Source of the DNA: Cycas panzhihuaensis
Taxonomy: Eukaryota; Cycadophyta
Assembly (NCBI GenBank): GCA_023213395.1
Contig: CM041465.1
Span: 147,195,741 to 147,259,740 of the forward strand
Direction of reading: 5' to 3'
DNA length: 64,000 bases
The notes beneath the pieces were generated by a model, which did no database searches, was not told where the DNA came from, and was given only the letters and a program-made list of their open reading frames with translations. Numbering within the stretch: the stretch's first letter is position 1; every line of letters starts with the position of its first letter. Shown here piece after piece: positions 34,761-46,254 of this stretch. Position numbers and translations under genes: made by a program.

Positions 34761-35559
34761 TTGATCTCTTATTGTTGCTTGAAGACTTTTGTAACAAGTC
34801 ATGCTTTGTGTCTATTTACATATCCATTATATTTAAATTTAGTCCTATGCATTCATGTACATCTAATTATCTACTTCCTAGCATATAGTTTTACTAAATC
34901 CTATGTGTGGTTCTTCTTAACCATTTGGATTTCATTCTCCATAGGATCATACTATTTCTACTCTTTAAGAGCCTCTTCAACTATATATAATTCATTTTCA
35001 TCTAACACGTCATAAGAACCATGTTCACATGTTTATAGGATTGTACTTTTTATTTTTACTTTCCCTCAAAATTAGTTAACATTTTCTCAACAACCTCCAT
35101 AGTTTTTAAATACCATTTTAGGAGCTTCTTCTTCGAAAATAAAAATGTAGTATCTAATAGTTCACTAGTTTTATCTCAGAATTTTGCTCAAAATTAGCAT
35201 TTAAAAAATTGAAAGGATTGTAATTCTATTATTTTACCAATGTCAAATAGCCCATATTCTAGTTGAACAATGTCATGTGAAGAACTGTATTTAGGCAACT
35301 TCTCAATCTAGTTTTCAACATCAGTTGAACCAATATTTTGAGTCTTATCTTCCTAAAAGATTACATTATGAGTTGTGTGAACCTTTTAAAGTCAATAACT
35401 TATATATTCTATTAGCTTGTTTTCCTAGAGTATTATACAAGGATGCACTTCATGCTTTTATCATCCAACTTTCGTCATTTCTCCTTGAGAATAATCATGT
35501 ATGTTATGTACCAAAGAATTATAATATGACTTACAATTCATTTCCTACCTAACAAAGCT
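34761..35559 (-). pseudogene. TE-E RT N-terminus and linker, strongly decayed
   Basis: This lies between clear RT and clear integrase blocks, so by position it should be the RT N-terminus, the linker and the integrase C-terminus. I could not read reliable motifs except scattered short ones. No independent gene is visible. Confidence 0.4.
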
Positions 35560-36610
35560 TCTTTAGGTATTATGTTTCTAACAACTGTAATAGTGTTTTG
35601 TTTATTAGATATGCAACTATATTGATAGCTTCTTCCCATAGGAAATCTATTACATCATTGCCTTACATTATCACTTTATTTTTTTTAACTAAAATTTTAT
35701 TTATTTACTCAATAAATCTATTTTGTTAAGGTGTATAGATAGTAGTAAATAGCCTCTTCATTCCATGATCGTTGTAAAACTGCATGAATTATTTAAAGTG
35801 TACTCTACACCATTATCAATTTATAGAACCTTGAACTTTTGACCACTTTCATTCTCTACTAACTCTTTGAACTATTTAAAACAAGTGAAGACTTGTAATT
35901 TTACCCTCAATCGAAAAAATCTAGACTTTCTTTAAAAAGTCATCATAAAAGTGATAAAGTATCTCACTCCATCTAGGGAGATGATAGGAATTGATCCACA
36001 AATATTTGAGTAAATCAATCCTAAATTCTCTTTGGATCTCCATGTTTTTTTCTTCAAAAATGGCTTTTTATGTTATTTTCTAAATATACAAGGTTCACAT
36101 AAACAACCTTTATTATTTATCATGGGAAGACTATACACCATTTGTAACATATGCATCAATTGACGAGTAGTGTAGTTTAAATGACCCATTCAGTCATGCC
36201 ATAACTTTTGTTTTAGAGATACTAATAGGAATGCTCTCTCTATATAAAAGTGTCATTACACTTTATACAAGTTATTCTCTCTAAGTTCCTTAGATGCAAC
36301 ATTATTTTATTTATCTTATACCATACATTGTTCTAGAGAAAACATTACAACCATGTCTTGTTGTTCAATCTCCCCAACTGAAATAAGGTTAGCCTTTATA
36401 TTTGGCACATATAAAACATTGCCTAGATATTATTTTTCTCTATTTGGCATGATAATTAGAAGTTTTTCTACTCTTATGGTCTCTAGACTTGTGTCGTCTC
36501 TAGTGGTGAACTAATTTACTTCCTATATTTGAAATAACCATTTCATCCTTTTAGTCATATGTTGTGATGCACTAGAATCAATGAACCAAACATCTTATGC
36601 ATCCGAACCT
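35560..36610 (-). pseudogene. TE-E integrase and protease relic
   Basis: On the minus strand, right to left, WFIDSSASQHMT near 36565-36590 is the Copia protease site with DSG changed to DSS. Next come LYVPNIKANLISVGEI and the integrase zinc-finger region with CEPCIFRK. Then follow LGLIYSNICGSIP, YFITFMMTF, IDNGVEYTLN and a TPQQN-like box with a stop. WEEAINIVAYLINKT near 35620-35650 is the integrase C-side block. The order and spacing fit a once complete Copia pol gene. Confidence 0.85.
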
Positions 36611-36759
36611 ATTTTGTATACTACAATAAATAATTGTTTTGAAATCTTAGCAAGTGTGTTCTCTGTTGTATCTAAAATGTGACCACGTTATCTAGGTGAT
36701 CGCTATTGTCATTGTTGTTACCTTTGTCATTTGGGTTGCTATTATTATTATAAATGTTG

Positions 36760-37430
36760 CTAGTCTAATTTCCCACAATGATAACACTTTGGCTTTTATT
36801 ATCCCTTTAAAGTTTCTAGTTTGTCTTCTTGAACTACAGGTTCATAAGGCATATTTTTCTTTACAACAAAGGGCGTCTTTCCTTTTGATCTAGATGACAT
36901 CTCTCCAGATGATTTACTATGCATAAATTTCAACTTTTGCTCATGTTCTATCAGCAATGATTCTAAAGAACCAATTGTGAGAGTGGATAATTTATCTATC
37001 AAAGTTAATGTGGTTACAAAATTTTTATTCTGAGGTGGTAGAATCATGAACTATCTCACCTATAGTCACTAATTGATCTTGAATTATTTTTACATGTTGT
37101 ATATGCTCCATTATATTTCCAGTCATCTTCAAAGTATACGGTTGGCTCATTAGATTAATAGTTTTTACATTATTGTTATGGTTAAACAAATTTACAACTA
37201 TGTCCTATATCTGCTTAGGTGTAGTAACTCCCTTGATGTACAAAGTGACTCTACCATTAATTAACATGCTGAGAAAACCATATGTGATTTGTATCTTTGA
37301 CTAATATTCAACAATAAAATTGATATCTCAATAGTCAACTTAGTTTTAAATGTAGTAATATCATTAGCATCTTTATCCTTAATTGACTCATATAAATATT
37401 TCTATTATTCATTCAAATAAAAAAAATTAA
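36760..37430 (-). pseudogene. TE-E gag relic
   Basis: The minus strand has an 82-codon open stretch (36799-37047) with LTIGSLESLLIEHEQKLK, the C-terminal part of UBN2-type gag. A CYHCGK half-knuckle follows at about 36770-36798. Right of it, to 37400, capsid-like blocks such as LMSQPYTLKMTGN are readable between stops. Confidence 0.75.
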
Positions 37431-37833
37431 ACATGTGATGTGCTTCTAAATAGTGTAACTTTAAAGACCTATGAGTCTTTCTATGAAAATTCCCAATATA
37501 CCACCTGAAACGCGCTGAAAGGTTGATAGGATAAGATTGATATGCCTTGAGTTTATGCATAAGACCTAGGGTGAAATGGCCTAGCAAGGGTAGACAAATC
37601 CTATATCGTTGACTCGGGCATCCGTGCACTTCTAGAGCGTAATTGCAAAGGGACCTATATAAATGATCTAGGAAGCTAAACTAAGGCCAAATGGTATGTG
37701 TACAAATGTGTTAGGGTTGATATATGGTAGTGTTGTAATAAATGTTCTTTTTACTCCTCTTATTAGAACCTAGGGTTGATTAAGGGGAAAAGACCACATA
37801 CATGTAATGCAAACTATATGTTTTTTTCCTTTT
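37431..37833. other. Unrecognised DNA between TE-E gag and TE-F
   Basis: Somewhat more GC-rich around 37500-37650. It might be the TE-E leader or 5' LTR, but no second copy was found. The TE-F target gaatg lies at 37834-37838. Confidence 0.4.
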
Positions 37834-37838
37834 GAATG

Positions 37839-38171
37839 TATTAGAAAATACCAAATATAAATAGATAGGATGCCAGAATCATTTATGTATAGAAAAGACT
37901 CGAATAAAACAAGCACACATGATAAATAAATTTGACGTGGGAACCCTTTCAGGAAAAAATCCACAACAAACATTTTATTATATTTTGATAAATCTATAAT
38001 TTTTTTTATAATGGACTTTGATCTATTTTTATAGATTGTAAGTGTATCAAATATAGAAATTTAGATTATATCTATCGGCTCACATAATCTTATAATATTA
38101 TATTAATATATTCGCACAATATATTCACCAATTTTACAGTAGTCAATAAGTGATATAATATCACTCTAACA
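37839..38171 (-). repeat. TE-F 3' LTR
   Basis: Matches 45583-45913, sharing for example aacaagcacacatga and aatttgacgtggga-like blocks. The pyrimidine stretch tcccctctt right of it is the complement of the polypurine tract. Confidence 0.92.
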
Positions 38172-38179
38172 TCCCCTCT

Positions 38180-38760
38180 TAATATAAATATGGGGTCTTG
38201 AAGTCTTCCCACGACTTGGTATATCTATTTATCCTTATCGATAGGCCCCCCTTAAGGATGAACTTATTGAATCTTAAACTTATACAATTGTATAAAGCGA
38301 TCTTCAATAAGAGCTTGGTGAACATGCCCTCAAGTTGATCTTCACTTAGATAAAACTCAACTTGCATCCTCCCTTATCTGATCTGCTCTCAGATGTAATA
38401 GTGCCATGTCTCATTTGTATATGATTCTTTGGAAATACATCTAATAGTTACTACAACCATATAGCTCTCTCTTGCACTGACACTTAGTCCATAGTATTCA
38501 ACTTGTTCTTTGACTAAACTAAAAGGTTGAGCCACTTGAGCAATATAGATCTCCTCTTCAAGTCTCTGTTAAGGAATGTTGACCTCTTGTTCATTCGATG
38601 TGACTCCCAACTATTTGTAACTACCAAAGTAATAACTAATCAAACCTATAAGAACATAAAGACTTGTGTAAATGTCTCCTCATAATTAAATCCTTCTTTC
38701 TGCTTGAAATCCTTTGCATCAAGTCTTGCCAACTTTCAAACTGACCAAGTTATTTGAGAG
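38180..38760 (-). pseudogene. TE-F RT and RNase H relic with an internal deletion
   Basis: The minus strand reads the RT block ARLDAKDFKQKEGFNYEETF near 38700-38750 and a degenerate EEIYIAQVAQPFSLVKEQ near 38520-38560. It then goes almost directly to the RNase H end: HYYI, and QVEFYLSEDQLEGMFTKLL near 38300-38365. The YVDD catalytic box and most of RNase H are missing, so a deletion of several hundred bases to about 1 kb joined RT to RNase H. Confidence 0.8.
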
Positions 38761-39129
38761 AGGTAAGGAAATCAAATCCCACACGTATCACTCCTCCTCC
38801 ATTACAGCTCTCTATTACAAATATTCCTTTCACTAAAATGTTGGTGTCTATCACAAGTTTTGACTGGCATGTTGATCCTTGTTCTTTAATCATCCCCTTG
38901 ATCTTTAATTGTCACATCAGAGTCATCAATGGTCCTCCTAGCCCAAAATGGAACATGAGATTGCAAATCATACTTCTTTTAATAGCTCCTCATCATCACT
39001 CCCATTAGGTCCTAATTTTGTCTCAAATATAATATTAAGTACACAAATCTCTATACCTACTGAACCATGGATCACAAAGAGAAGAAATGAAGGATAAAAC
39101 ATATATTTAGATGACACTCAGAATGATAC

Positions 39130-39420
39130 ATCATAAACTTATTTAAATTTGACATCTAGACTAATCACAATGCTTTCCCCCTATAGATCACATACTTTGT
39201 AAACTTTATTTCAAACTCCATACAAATACAATCCAAACCCTTGCAATCTCACTGTTATGATCTTCATCTAATATGTGTGCACTCCAATGCACCTCAAATA
39301 ACCAATAAAAGCTTTCTAACTGGTCCAACATAATTAAAGTGAGGGGTTATGTCATGAATAGCCTTAATAAGTACCTGTTAAATAGCTGTTGCAATAGCTT
39401 TTACCAAAAAGTGTGAAAGG
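39130..39420 (-). pseudogene. TE-F integrase C-terminal relic
   Basis: On the minus strand a WAKAIATAIYLINR-like block (about 39370-39420) is followed by CIGVHTY and NKVYKVCDL, then ESIVISLDVKF. These match the integrase C-terminal blocks of Copia (FGCxAYxH, KAYKLxDP, SRDVxF). Frameshifts break it. Confidence 0.7.
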
Positions 39421-40516
39421 TAAATTATTAATATACACTAAACATCTCCTCATTTATATCATGGTACAGTTCTCTTATCTACAACACAAACTTATATAGG
39501 GTACATAGGACAACCAACTCCTGTTTAATACCATGACAAAGGTAGAACTAATTTTAAGGCATCCTCATCATACACCTTTCTATTCACACTTCAATTTCAT
39601 TACAACCATAATATTAAATATATATTAGACTTGTTTAGATATACACAGATATTGAACCAACATCTAATAGGCTAAAAACTCCATGCTACTGTCTGTTCAA
39701 CCACCTAAAGCATAATGGTCCACCACAAGCTGATAACCACTTATACAAATAGGCCAAAAAATTTGTAATTTTGAACCACATCACTTCATATATTTAATGT
39801 AAAAACACTAATATAACTTAAATAAAAAACACCACTTTATAATATATAAATCATATTTGTAATGAATATGTGATGATCCATGCTATAACATGGTTTACTT
39901 GTTGTGCAGTTTAGTATCTCCATACCTCACACCCTTTTATCAATCAATGATAATTCATTGTCTTAATAACACTTACCCAACAAACTCTTTTATGTAAATA
40001 CATATAAGAAGAGCATACCATCACATAATCACCCACTTCACCACATCATCAATAGAGTATCCAATATACTCACTTTGCCATTAGAATGCCTTGTATACAC
40101 CTAATACCATAAACATCACCATAGTGTGCCCACTTGACCCAAGATAACTTAAGGCTTTTCAAAAACTAATATCAAAATGATCTCTTAATATATTAGCAAA
40201 ACTTCAATAAAAAATTAATATATTAATGGCCACCATTGATACTAGTGACAAGAAAACTAACTAATGACCTTAATATCAAATGATCAAAGGGTGAATACCA
40301 TTAAAATGATATTATTAGGGTAATCATGATGCAATATTAATATCAACCATAAAATATTAATACAAGGTATCCAAATCAATGCGCAATGATAGGTGACTTC
40401 AAATGCATTAAATAATGACAATCAACACCACATTAATAAGTCCAAATATATCAATGGCGATTAAATCATTAATTGAACGACATCATGTGATATATCAAAT
40501 GGTGCCTTTATATATA
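39421..40516. other. TE-F interior, no readable domain
   Basis: By position this should hold integrase core and gag, but I see no clear motif. From about 40250 short words such as gggtgaat and aggtgac recur; similar words appear right of the first duplication arm at 44580-44850. Confidence 0.45.
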
Positions 40517-40535
40517 TGTGTATGTGTGTGTGTGT

Positions 40536-40586
<51 letters not shown>

Positions 40587-40603
40587 CATACATACATACA
40601 TAC
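40517..40603. repeat. (GT)n and (CATA)n array at the left edge of arm 1
   Basis: About 30 GT units with two interruptions are followed by roughly five catacata-type units. The array ends exactly where the inverted-duplication arm starts. The other arm has no array at the equivalent point. Confidence 0.93.
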
Positions 40604-43600
40604 AATAATGTCTTCCAACTCCATGATGTTTGAATATACCTACTTCAACTTGAAACAAAATCTGTCAAATTAATAGAAAAAATACCTTGAATTTCATACC
40701 AACATGCTCGTTTTTGAAGTACGGTTCCAAAGCCCTAGACTATTTTAAAAATGGATGCCTTTGTCTCTACATTTGTGATTGTGTATCAACCAATTTCACT
40801 TGCGCATAAAAAAGATTTTTTCCTAAATTGAGTGTTCTTCTCGATCTGGTATGATGCTTTACTATTTCTACGGGATTGTACCCCCTATTTCACAAATTTA
40901 TAGTTGTCATTCGTTCAACCTCTCTCTTTCATAAATCTGTCCAACATTCTTTGCTTATATTTCCTTGATGTTGTTGAAGAAACTTTATCACCTTGAGCCA
41001 GATGTTATTCATATAATAACTCTTATTGTTCCTATTTCTAGAGCTACCCACGTTGTGTTAACCAAATACAATAGCAAATGTAACCCACAATGAAACTATG
41101 CAACCCAATCACAAAGAGAACGGTAATTCAAAACTCTAAAAGGAAAAACTTTTGTTTTGGAAAATTCAATTCATGTGTGTGTTTGCAAATTTAAGATACT
41201 CAACTTCTTCGTTAACTACACCAATCAACGTAGGGATAACACTTGCTACACATGCTATTCCATCTACCTTAACCCCTTCTCTTAGTCCTTCGGCAGCTGC
41301 ACTTATCATTAATCTCTTTATTCATCAGGACATAAAAAAATAGGACTTCCAACGATGCTAGCTATGTGATATTTGCAAAAATATTATTTGAATTAACAAA
41401 AAAAAAGAATGCACTCATGGGCTATGCATAAATGAACGTTGGATAAATCATGATCCATATTTGAAGCACCATTGGTATACTGCTTTAACTTCAAGATTTT
41501 TCTCTCTGTAAGGGTTGAGTCTACACGTTGATCAAGTGAAGGAATAAGAAATGAATGCCTCTTGGATGCCCAAAAGTCTTGCTCATTTGATGACAGTTAT
41601 CTTTACTAGAAACTCGAGGTTCAATAATATCTATAAGTAAGTATCTTTGTTGCTATAGAATGGTAGATTTCTTCATCACGATCTTGTTAGACCTGGAAAC
41701 ATCCACGATCATTCAAGTTGCACTCTCCTTTGGTTTGGAATCTTAAATAATGGGCATCGCTCATTATCATCATCTGTACAAAGGTGTAGCCAAACAACCT
41801 CTCCAACGATATTTAAATATTCTTAACATGTCTATTTGCTTCATTGCAATTGAGCTTCTCTATCTCCTCCAAATCCCTTAAATGAATCGTATGCGATTAT
41901 TGTTATTTTTTTCAAGGATGTTTCCTTGTGATTTTTCTTGAGCAATTTCTACTTTAAAACCTTTAAATGCTTTTAAACATCAGTAGAAAAGATGTTTTAC
42001 GGAATAGCTTTTGAAGTTTGGAGAACTCTATCATTCCAACCTCTAAGTTACTTAATCTTTTCTAAAGTCTCAATATATGAAATGTTAGTGGTATTGAATC
42101 GAGCATTAATGATCTCAATTCTGACTTCATTGTTTCACTGTATTCAATTGAAAGACTCTACATTAACAAATTATGGTTCTATACACCTTTCGAACTCAAA
42201 CATATTAGGCATACAATGTATTGAAATGAAGATAAACAAACACCACACCTCTACAAAGAATCCTTGCTTGATCACCCAGCTCACGACTCATAAATCTCTC
42301 TTTTTAATGGCCGTAAAACTATACAACTATAGTTTATAGAGAATGTCACATATGCCATTCTATTAACAATCTCACCAAGTCCTATACGTTTGATTCCTAT
42401 TATGGCAATAACATAGCCATGCTTTCCCTTGCAGGTTCCTTTCATTTCCTTAATAAGTTAGGCTATGAGTTTCTCTCTGATATTTTTTTCGAAGTAGTGA
42501 GAATGCACTCTTAGGTTATCCTTGATTCTCAGTATTGGCACTGTAACGTACCTACACAACTTGCTCTGATACCATGTTAAACATGGTTATCAAATCTTCA
42601 TTGTATTGAATTAATGTTGAACAAGACGTATACATATTTATACTTGGACTTATTGGTAACTCCTCTAACGAAAAGTGCAACCACCTGACCAACTAATTAG
42701 GTATTACATATTTAATGACATTACTAAACATCTATATTGGGCCTTAAACAATATCTTTATTGACCATTGCATAATACTTAAGACTATTACATTAATGACC
42801 CTAAGACATACCTTATACCTAAATACATTAAACATTATATTCTAACACTTTCTATTGATGATGAGTACAACTTTAGTCCATTGTTGTTTAGTCCACCCAT
42901 CATGTTGCTTGGACTAGAAACAATATCATCTCCTTAGTTGCAAATTTTTTTCCATTGTATTTTCATTTTATTCTAGCCCATTGGGCATCATTCTTTCTTT
43001 TTTATGGCTTGTTGTTGACTTAGTGAGTTTGTAGCCTGGTTGCATGGTTATTTTATGTAAAAAGCTAAATTATTGCCATACCACCTTGATTTTTATTTGC
43101 AATAGTGGTACTTTAAAGTACACAAAATACTTCATAGTTCTGTGAATATGTTGCAGTACCGTTGATATATTCATAGTACAATTCTTACCAACTTAGATTT
43201 GGGATTTTTAGTGATAGTTAGCTTATTAATAACTTATTGTCCAATAGGGGCAGATTATGTCAACCCCAAGTTGACCCTTATCAGATTTTGGAGGCCTAAG
43301 AAATCCAAATCCTTTCCAAATCTTACTCTTCCCAAGTCACTCAAACCATGAGTAAAACTCATGGTTTTGGCTTGGTGGTTTTTCCCACATTATGGGTAGA
43401 GAACCACCAACCCCTCACCTTAATTTCCTCTATTGAATCCCCTTCTTTTTCTATTGAAAGAGGAGACTTAGAGATTATGCTACCCTATCATCATACTACT
43501 AAAATTCCTCTAGAATCTTAGCAACTTGATCTTTTTTTCTAGCATCCATTTAGAGATTGAAAGCACAACACTAGAGACAACTTGGAGGTCCTTGAAGGAG

Positions 43601-43724
43601 AAAAACAATAGTCATTGGCCATCTATTTTCCTAGAGGTATAGGTAATTCATTTCTCTTTTTATCATGGGTATTCCTTTCTACTCCATTTGTTTCCATCTT
43701 TATGCTATGATTGTATAATAAAAT
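40604..43724 (-). repeat. Inverted duplication, arm 1 (inside TE-F)
   Basis: About 3.1 kb is the reverse complement of 47076-50184, about 96-97 percent identical in the parts I compared. It contains, in minus orientation, 877 bp of TE-G's upstream flank, the TE-G 5' LTR (42575-42847), the primer site and about 1.97 kb of the TE-G leader. The copy stops inside TE-G, so it is a segment duplication and not a second TE-G insertion. Two simple-sequence arrays flank it. Confidence 0.93.
42575..42847 (-). repeat. TE-G LTR copy within arm 1
   Basis: On the + strand it reads TGTTAAACATGG...ATTCTAACA. The complement of TGGTATCAGAGC lies directly left of it. It is the inverted counterpart of 47944-48216. 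Confidence 0.93.
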
Positions 43725-43735
43725 AGATGGCCAAT

Positions 43736-43738
<3 letters not shown>
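43611..43738. repeat. 128-bp segment with perfect 19-bp inverted ends
   Basis: gtcattggccatctatttt at 43611-43629 recurs as its exact reverse complement at 43720-43738, next to the (AC)n array. The corresponding place in arm 2 has only the first copy. The extra inverted piece is therefore a junction feature and not an ordinary MITE. Confidence 0.88.
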
Positions 43739-43778
<40 letters not shown>

Positions 43779-43797
43779 TTGTATATATGTATGTATA

Positions 43798-43864
<67 letters not shown>

Positions 43865-44389
43865 GTATATGTATATGTATATACATGTATATGTACATAT
43901 ATATATACATATATGTACATATATATACATACATATATGTACATACATGTACATACATATATGTACATACATGTACATACATATATGTACATACATATAC
44001 GTACATATATGTACATACATATACGTACATATATGTACATACATATACGTACATATATGTACATACATATACATACATATATGTACATACATATACATAC
44101 ATATATGTACATACATATACATACATATATGTACATACATATACATACATATATGTACATACATATACATACATATATGTACATACATATACATACATAT
44201 ATGTACATACATATACATACATATATGTACATACATATACATACATATATATATACATATACATACATATATATATACATATACAACATATATATATACA
44301 TATACATACATATATATATACATATACATACATATATATATACATATACATACATATATATATACATATACATACATATATATATACAT

Positions 44390-44422
<33 letters not shown>

Positions 44423-44424
44423 CA
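43737..44424. repeat. Compound AC / AT / 24-mer / 22-mer array
   Basis: The array starts with about 15 AC units (to 43767), then AT-rich runs with tatg units. From about 43920 it becomes a 24-bp unit (acatatatgtacatacat plus atacgt or atacat), about 13 copies. From about 44240 it is a 22-bp unit (acatatatatatacatatac plus at), about six copies with one indel. It ends in (TA)n near 44420. All long open frames here are repeat artefacts. Confidence 0.93.
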
Positions 44425-45582
44425 GACGTATATATAAGGGTGATAAAATTAAACTTGCACGACTTCAATTAAATCACATGATAATTAATATATATCAATT
44501 CAACTGATGTAATGTGATGAAATACATTAAATATTCAACGCAAGCATCTTTGAAATATCACTCACGACAATTTATCATGTAGATATTAAACCTGGGTAAT
44601 GTCAAATATTAATGAGTGATTGTAAAATATTTAAATGATGAGCAAAAAAGGCCATCATGTGCAATTTGATATTATCAAACCAGGTGACTTTATCATGTAA
44701 TAGAATCGACGGGTGACAAAATATCATAGCAAAATACATTTAAATGATGACTTTATAAAATTGAATAAATCTTCAAATTTATATTATTGGCGATCAAATA
44801 AATATCATTGGACTTGGGCAATTTCAAATACACCAATGGGTGACTAAATTTAAGAGCATACCTTTACGTTGTCATAATTATTTACAACTTTGTGTCTTAT
44901 TTCTTGCGCATCTTCAAATGGCCCTCACTCTACAAATATTTGTTCTGTGGCAAATAACACAACACGCCCACACACAAATACTATGTCATTTATGTGAATA
45001 TGTAAAACAAATTTGCATCTAATGACCTATGACAACCTCTCTCTCTCTCTATGTATATAAGTTGTGTCTCTCTCTTTGAGGGCATCACTCATACAAGTCA
45101 TGAGGGCATCTCTAGCAAATAAGTCTATTACAACTTCTTTATAGTAGATACAATGCTCAAAGACTAATAGATTTCACTGCGATACGAACTCACACCTACT
45201 TACCAAGTAGTATTTGATCTTCACACAAATGGAAAATCTTTGATCAACTTCAATCTAGTAGGAAACCAATCTCTTGGATGGCAACTGAGAAAATAAAGGT
45301 TGTATTTATAGAACTGGGGGCACCAATAATGCTTCACACTTGAATACTTATACAAAATAGCCTTACACTCCTCTACACACCACCAAGTATCAATAAGTAC
45401 CTGGAAAAATAAATAACAGAAGTACTAGGAGTCTGTACGTGATCATTGCAGCACCATGGTTGTTCTTTTGGTTGTTGGATAAGCTGATCCTCAAGGGGTG
45501 AGATAGCATGACCCGACAACAAATAATCAAATAATCCACCTAACATTTGCCTAATTGTTCACCACTTGCTACTCTAATACCA
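44425..45582. other. TE-F leader region, no readable gene
   Basis: No domain seen. The right end, accacttgctactctaatacc, contains the complement of the TE-F primer site. Short CT runs lie near 45035-45075. The words gggtgac and ggtgac recur at about 44690, 44710 and 44840. Confidence 0.5.
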
Positions 45583-45913
45583 TATTAGAAAACACCAAAT
45601 ATAAACAAATATGATGTTATAATCGTTTATGTACATAAAAGACTTGAATAGAACAAGCACACATGACAAATAGATTTGACGTGGGAACTTTCGAGAAAAA
45701 ACCCATCACAGATATATTATTACATTTTGACAAATTTATATTTATTTTTACAATAGACTTTGATCTATATTTATAGATCATAAGTGCCTCAAATATAAAT
45801 ATTTAGATTACATCCATTAGCTTAGATAATATCACAATATTATATCAATATATTTGCACAATATATTCACCACTTTTACATTAGTTGGTATGTGATATAA
45901 TATCACTTTAATA
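45583..45913 (-). repeat. TE-F 5' LTR
   Basis: TATTAGAAAACACC...TCACTTTAATA on the + strand, with terminal dinucleotides altered; the partner copy ends CTCTAACA. The target duplication gaatg follows. Confidence 0.92.
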
Positions 45914-45918
45914 GAATG

Positions 45919-46211
45919 AAAATAATTGCTACTGTAATCCTACCTTCTGTTGTATGTCCCCTCATAAATTTAGGAGTCATGACAACATGATCCTTCTTTA
46001 TGTCTTGGGTTTATACTAAAATGGCATGTATCCAATTCAATTCCTTGCTTCTACCACGAATGCAATGCACATGCAAAATGATGAAAATAATAAAGTGAAA
46101 ATGCTTCTCTTTTTTCTTTTTTTTTGTTTTCTATTTTTTTTTTTAGAAAAGCAGGGGAATCAAATATGCAAATCTTTCTTTTTCCTTTTCTTCCATTGCT
46201 TTGGTTTATTT

Positions 46212-46254
<43 letters not shown>

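Larger units (their letters stand above)
30345..37430 (-). mobile_element. TE-E: minus-strand Ty1/Copia relic split by TE-D
   Basis: Read on the minus strand from right to left, the relic runs gag, zinc knuckle, protease, integrase, RT and RNase H in Copia order. TE-D interrupts the RNase H at 30601-30605. I could not identify its LTRs, so the limits are those of recognisable coding. The relic is long because of insertions, and every domain has stops or frameshifts. TE-F inserted just right of its gag end, at 37838. Confidence 0.82.
37839..45913 (-). mobile_element. TE-F: minus-strand Ty1/Copia relic enlarged by inserted DNA
   Basis: Direct repeats 37839-38171 and 45583-45913 are bracketed by a perfect target duplication gaatg (37834-37838 and 45914-45918). 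The complement of a Met-tRNA primer site (TGGTATTAGAG) abuts the right LTR, and the complement of aagagggga abuts the left one, giving minus orientation. Coding relics are confined to 38180-39420. The rest holds one arm of the inverted duplication (40604-43724) and large simple-sequence arrays, which explains the 8.1-kb length. Confidence 0.92.

Noticed and set aside
40415-40658. Open frames rich in Cys-Val and Thr-His
   Set aside because: They translate the (GT)n array on the two strands.
41992-42339. 115-codon open frame with a 91-codon counterpart in the other arm (48527-48802, minus)
   Set aside because: It is preserved in both arms only because the arms are a recent duplication. It lies antisense to the TE-G leader and has no known domain.
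42575-42847. Possible independent insertion of a second TE-G copy
   Set aside because: The LTR in arm 1 is accompanied by the same 870-bp non-element flank as TE-G, so it arrived by segment duplication and not by transposition.
43623-44507. Five overlapping open frames of 220-280 codons rich in Tyr, Ile, Val, Met and His
   Set aside because: All are translations of the AC/AT/24-mer/22-mer array in different frames; low-complexity DNA without stops, not genes.
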